A stretch of 64,000 nt of DNA from Rhizobium indicum (GTDB lineage: Bacteria; Pseudomonadota; Alphaproteobacteria; Rhizobiales; Rhizobiaceae), in assembly GCF_005862305.2 (NCBI RefSeq), contig NZ_CP054023.1, positions 310,001 through 374,000 on the forward strand, in the 5' to 3' direction. Positions within the stretch are counted from its first letter, which is position 1, and every line of letters starts with the position of its first letter. Positions 61,835-64,000 of the stretch are shown here, one piece after another. A program made the position numbers and the translations under genes. The notes under the pieces were generated by a model. The model was not told the DNA's origin, ran no database searches, and saw only the letters and a program-made list of their open reading frames with translations.

Positions 61835-62590
61835 TCATTCCTCGAACATCTTGCCGCTGCGCGCTTCGAGCCGGTAGCGGTGGCCGGGATAGACGAGGCG
61901 GGCGGTTGAGACCACCTGCTTTGCCGACCATGTGCGCCGGCGGATCGTCAGGCACGGCTCGGTCTTCATGATGGTCAGCAGCTTGCATTCCCAGGCCTGC
62001 GGCATTGCCGCCTCGACGACGTGCTCGGAGCCGCTGAGCGGGGCTGCGGCCGTCAGATAGGCGTTCGGTGTCAGCGTCGAAAAATCCTGAGCGAGATATT
62101 CTGGGGCGGCTTCCGGATGGACGAAGCGGTCCTCGATCTGCACCGGAACGCCGTTTTCGCTGTGGACGATCAGCGAGTGGAAAACCGCAGCGCCGATCGG
62201 CAATTCGAGCGCGTCGGCAACCTCGGGAGAGGCGGTTTCCTGGGCGAGAACGACGACGGCGGCCTCATGGACATGGCCGCGTTCGGCGATTTCCTCGGCG
62301 ATGTTGCGCACTTCGAACAGCGCCGAATAGCCCTTGCGCTCGGCAACGAAGGAGCCGACGCCCTGGATGCGGATGAGTTCGCCCTCATTGGCAAGTTCGC
62401 GCAGTGCTCGGTTGGCGGTCATCTTGCTGACGCCGAGTTCGACGACCAGCTCGTTTTCCGAGGGCACGCGATATTTCGGCGGCCACTCGCCGCTCTGGAT
62501 ACGGTCGAGGATCACCTGCTTGACGCCGGCATAGAGCGGGGTGCTGTCATTTTCTGCCAGTTCGCGCTTCATCTCGCCGGGACGTTTCAT
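61835..62590 (-). CDS. hutC: Histidine utilisation repressor
   Basis: 251 residues, GntR family with UTRA ligand domain. It follows HutC block by block: LYAGVKQVILDRIQSGEW, YRVPSENELVVELGVSKMTANRALREL, IRIQGVGSFVAE, PVQIEDRFVHPEAAPEYL, LTPNAYLTAAAPLS and TIRRRTWSAKQVVSTARLVYPG. HutC releases its operators on binding urocanate. It is divergent from a HisJ-like binding-protein gene, with a palindrome between, so it probably also controls uptake. Confidence 0.93.
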   Translation of the reverse strand: MKRPGEMKRELAENDSTPLYAGVKQVILDRIQSGEWPPKYRVPSENELVVELGVSKMTANRALRELANEGELIRIQGVGSFVAERKGYSALFEVRNIAEEIAERGHVHEAAVVVLAQETASPEVADALELPIGAAVFHSLIVHSENGVPVQIEDRFVHPEAAPEYLAQDFSTLTPNAYLTAAAPLSGSEHVVEAAMPQAWECKLLTIMKTEPCLTIRRRTWSAKQVVSTARLVYPGHRYRLEARSGKMFEE

Positions 62591-62663
62591 TGCCTATTCC
62601 TTTTGCACGAATGGAATTCGCCACATAATTCGACTTTCCCTCTTGCATATCACAAAATATCTC

Positions 62664-62677
62664 ATATGGTACCATAT
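62664..62677. promoter_or_regulatory. Candidate GntR/HutC operator ATATGGTACCATAT
   Basis: Perfect 14-bp palindrome between hutC (62590) and the binding-protein gene (62787), followed by ACAACC. The half-site differs from the ATGTATATACAT site at hutI/hutF, so it may be recognised by the other UTRA regulator. Confidence 0.6.
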
Positions 62678-62786
62678 ACAACCTCCCAATCGGTCCTTTG
62701 AGAAAAATAGGACAAGAAAGGGCAAGCCGGCGAAGATCGGCCGTGGTGCCGCAAGGTCTGTTTCAACTCCAGAGGAGAATTCACAA

Positions 62787-63629
62787 ATGAAATTCAGCGC
62801 AATCCTGCTTTGCGGTGTGGCGGCTTTTTCCGCCTTCGCCGCGCCTGCCTTTTCCAAGGACTGGACGAAGGCGACTATTACGCTCGAAGGCGCCTATGCG
62901 CCCTGGAACCTCACCAATGCCGACGGCACGCTCGGCGGCTTCGAGCCGGAACTCGCCAAGGTGCTGTGCGAGCGCGCCAAGATCGAGTGCACGCTGGTTG
63001 CCTCCGATTGGGACGGCATGATCCCGGCGCTCAACGCCGGCAAGTTCGACGTTATCATGGATGCGCTATCGATTACCGAAGAGCGCAAGAAGATCATCGA
63101 CTTCACCATTCCCTATGCCGCCACGCCCGCCGCCTTCGCCGCCGCTAAGGACAGCCCGCTGGCGAACGCCGCCGGCACCGGCGCCACGATCAAGATGACG
63201 CCCGGCCAGACCGGCGTGAAGGAGATCGACGCGCTGAAGGAAGTCTTCAAGGGCAAGACGATCGGCATCCAGGCGGCCACCGTCTACGCCAAGTTCGTCT
63301 ATGACAATTTCGGCGACATCGCCGAGATCCGCGAATACAAGACCGGCGCCGATCGCGACCTCGACCTGCAGAACGGCCGTATCGACCTCGGCTTCGATGA
63401 CGCCGTCTATTTCGCCAACGCGTTCAAGGCCGCCAACGACACGCTCGCCTTCACCGGCCCGGAGATCGCCGGCTCGATCTGGGGCGAGGGTGAAGGTCTC
63501 GGCCTGCGCAAGGCCGATACCGACCTGCGCGACAAGTTCAACGAGGCGATCAAGTCGACGCTTGCCGACGGCACGGTCAAGACCCTGTCGATGAAGTGGT
63601 TCAAGATGGACGTCAGCCCGCAGCAGTAA
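62787..63629 (+). CDS. HisJ-like ABC substrate-binding protein (amino-acid type)
   Basis: 280 residues with a signal peptide (MKFSAILLCGVAAFSAFAAPAFS). Family-3 fold: GFEPELAKVLCERAKIECTLV, VIMDALSITEERKKIIDFTIPYA with the ligand Arg, and GRIDLGFDDAVYF, which keeps the Asp that binds an alpha-amino group. This predicts an amino acid ligand, plausibly histidine given hutC next door. AGAGGAG precedes the ATG. The permease genes follow after a repeat, cut by the window end. Confidence 0.9.
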   Translation: MKFSAILLCGVAAFSAFAAPAFSKDWTKATITLEGAYAPWNLTNADGTLGGFEPELAKVLCERAKIECTLVASDWDGMIPALNAGKFDVIMDALSITEERKKIIDFTIPYAATPAAFAAAKDSPLANAAGTGATIKMTPGQTGVKEIDALKEVFKGKTIGIQAATVYAKFVYDNFGDIAEIREYKTGADRDLDLQNGRIDLGFDDAVYFANAFKAANDTLAFTGPEIAGSIWGEGEGLGLRKADTDLRDKFNEAIKSTLADGTVKTLSMKWFKMDVSPQQ

Positions 63630-63691
63630 GCGTTTCGGCCTTTCGGGCCGCAGACACGGGTCTCCGGCTTTATCGCCGGGGACTGCATGCT

Positions 63692-63804
63692 CGAACAGGA
63701 TGATTTTAGGCCGGGCCGGCCTAAAATCTGAATCCTGTTCTAAATAAAAGAGTTAGAGCATGATGTCGTCCGAAAACCGCTCACACTTTTCGGCATCATG
63801 CTCT
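63692..63804. repeat. RIME-like mosaic element, inverted copy of 48997-49114
   Basis: Module C hairpin GATTTTAGGCC/GGCCTAAAATC at 63702-63728, then module B hairpin GAGCATGATG/CATCATGCTC at 63756-63803 with inner CCGAAAA/TTTTCGG. It lies between the binding-protein gene and the permease gene of one transporter and may raise the level of the binding protein by stabilising its mRNA end. Confidence 0.85.
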
Positions 63805-63848
63805 GGTGTCAATCCACAAAACACTGCCGCGGACGGGGAACGGACGAT

Positions 63849-64000
63849 ATGGCAAGTTTGGAACTGCTTGGCTTCGGCTCGACGGGATGGGGCGCGCTGC
63901 TCATTGCCGCCACCTTGATGACGCTGGCCGTCACGGCAACGGCGCTGGCGATCGGCGCGGTGCTCGGCGCGATCGTCGCGGCGGCGAAACTCTCCGGCAA
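63849..64000 (+). CDS. Amino-acid-type ABC transporter permease, N-terminal part
   Basis: The first 50 codons are present: MASLELLGFGSTGWGALLIAATLMTLAVTATALAIGAVLG, with a GWGxxLLxxxxxTLxVT start and a hydrophobic helix typical of HisQ-like permeases. It follows the HisJ-like gene after the mosaic element, and GGGGAACGGA precedes the ATG. It continues beyond the window. Confidence 0.88.
   Translation, partial: MASLELLGFGSTGWGALLIAATLMTLAVTATALAIGAVLGAIVAAAKLSG

Noticed and set aside
1..64000. CRISPR arrays, tRNA or rRNA genes, insertion sequences or integrases
   Set aside because: No regularly spaced repeats, no cloverleaf sequences and no transposase or integrase motifs were noticed on either strand; a covariance-model or IS search could still find short ones.

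Overview
The window is GC-rich, densely packed DNA that looks like a member of the Rhizobiales, most likely Rhizobium (R. leguminosarum/etli type). The basis is gene content: a pcaDCHGB operon with divergent pcaQ, a hut pathway using HutF and HutG, and DUF982 and DUF899 proteins. It also carries several intergenic palindromic mosaic repeats of the RIME kind known from rhizobia. No rRNA, tRNA, CRISPR array, prophage or transposase was seen. Species assignment is inference.

0-19 kb. After the tail of a membrane protein and an orphan antitoxin beside a toxin stub comes a leftward set: three glycosyltransferases, a 904-residue ABC-exporter-like protein whose nucleotide-binding motifs are degenerate, and a lone cyclic-nucleotide-binding domain protein. 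A leftward four-gene peptide-type ABC importer (double ATPase, binding protein, two permeases) follows, then a class III cyclase homologue, a UDP-sugar dehydrogenase, a secreted protein with two Tudor-like repeats, and a frameshifted DUF3095 gene.

19-31 kb. A mixed region: small methyltransferase, ABC exporter, Rrf2 regulator divergent from a thioredoxin-reductase-like flavoprotein, DUF805 protein, small exported protein, FkbM methyltransferase, a cyclase with a cytochrome-b-like membrane anchor plus a [2Fe-2S] domain, a glycosyltransferase/deacetylase pair, an epoxide-hydrolase-type enzyme, a GFA protein and a metallo-beta-lactamase-fold hydrolase.

31-47 kb. A catabolic island. Two paralogous GntR/FCD regulators, a QuiC-type 3-dehydroshikimate dehydratase, an amino-acid-type ABC importer, type II dehydroquinase, a Gfo/Idh/MocA dehydrogenase and a divergent AroE-like dehydrogenase lie directly beside the protocatechuate genes pcaB, G, H, C, D and Q. 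Together they predict uptake of quinate/shikimate-like cyclohexane acids, conversion to protocatechuate and ring cleavage toward beta-ketoadipate. The use of an ABC importer and the altered pocket residues are the most novel points in the window.

47-53 kb. Accessory genes: a Xre/RES toxin-antitoxin pair, small proteins, a shredded Ku C-terminus, transporters, DUF982, DUF899 and a J-domain protein.

53-64 kb. Histidine catabolism: hutI-hutH-(palindromic repeat)-hutG-hutU-hutD leftward, hutF rightward from a shared promoter with a perfect ATGTATATACAT palindrome, a HutC-like GntR regulator, canonical hutC, and the start of a HisJ-like ABC importer, truncated by the window edge.
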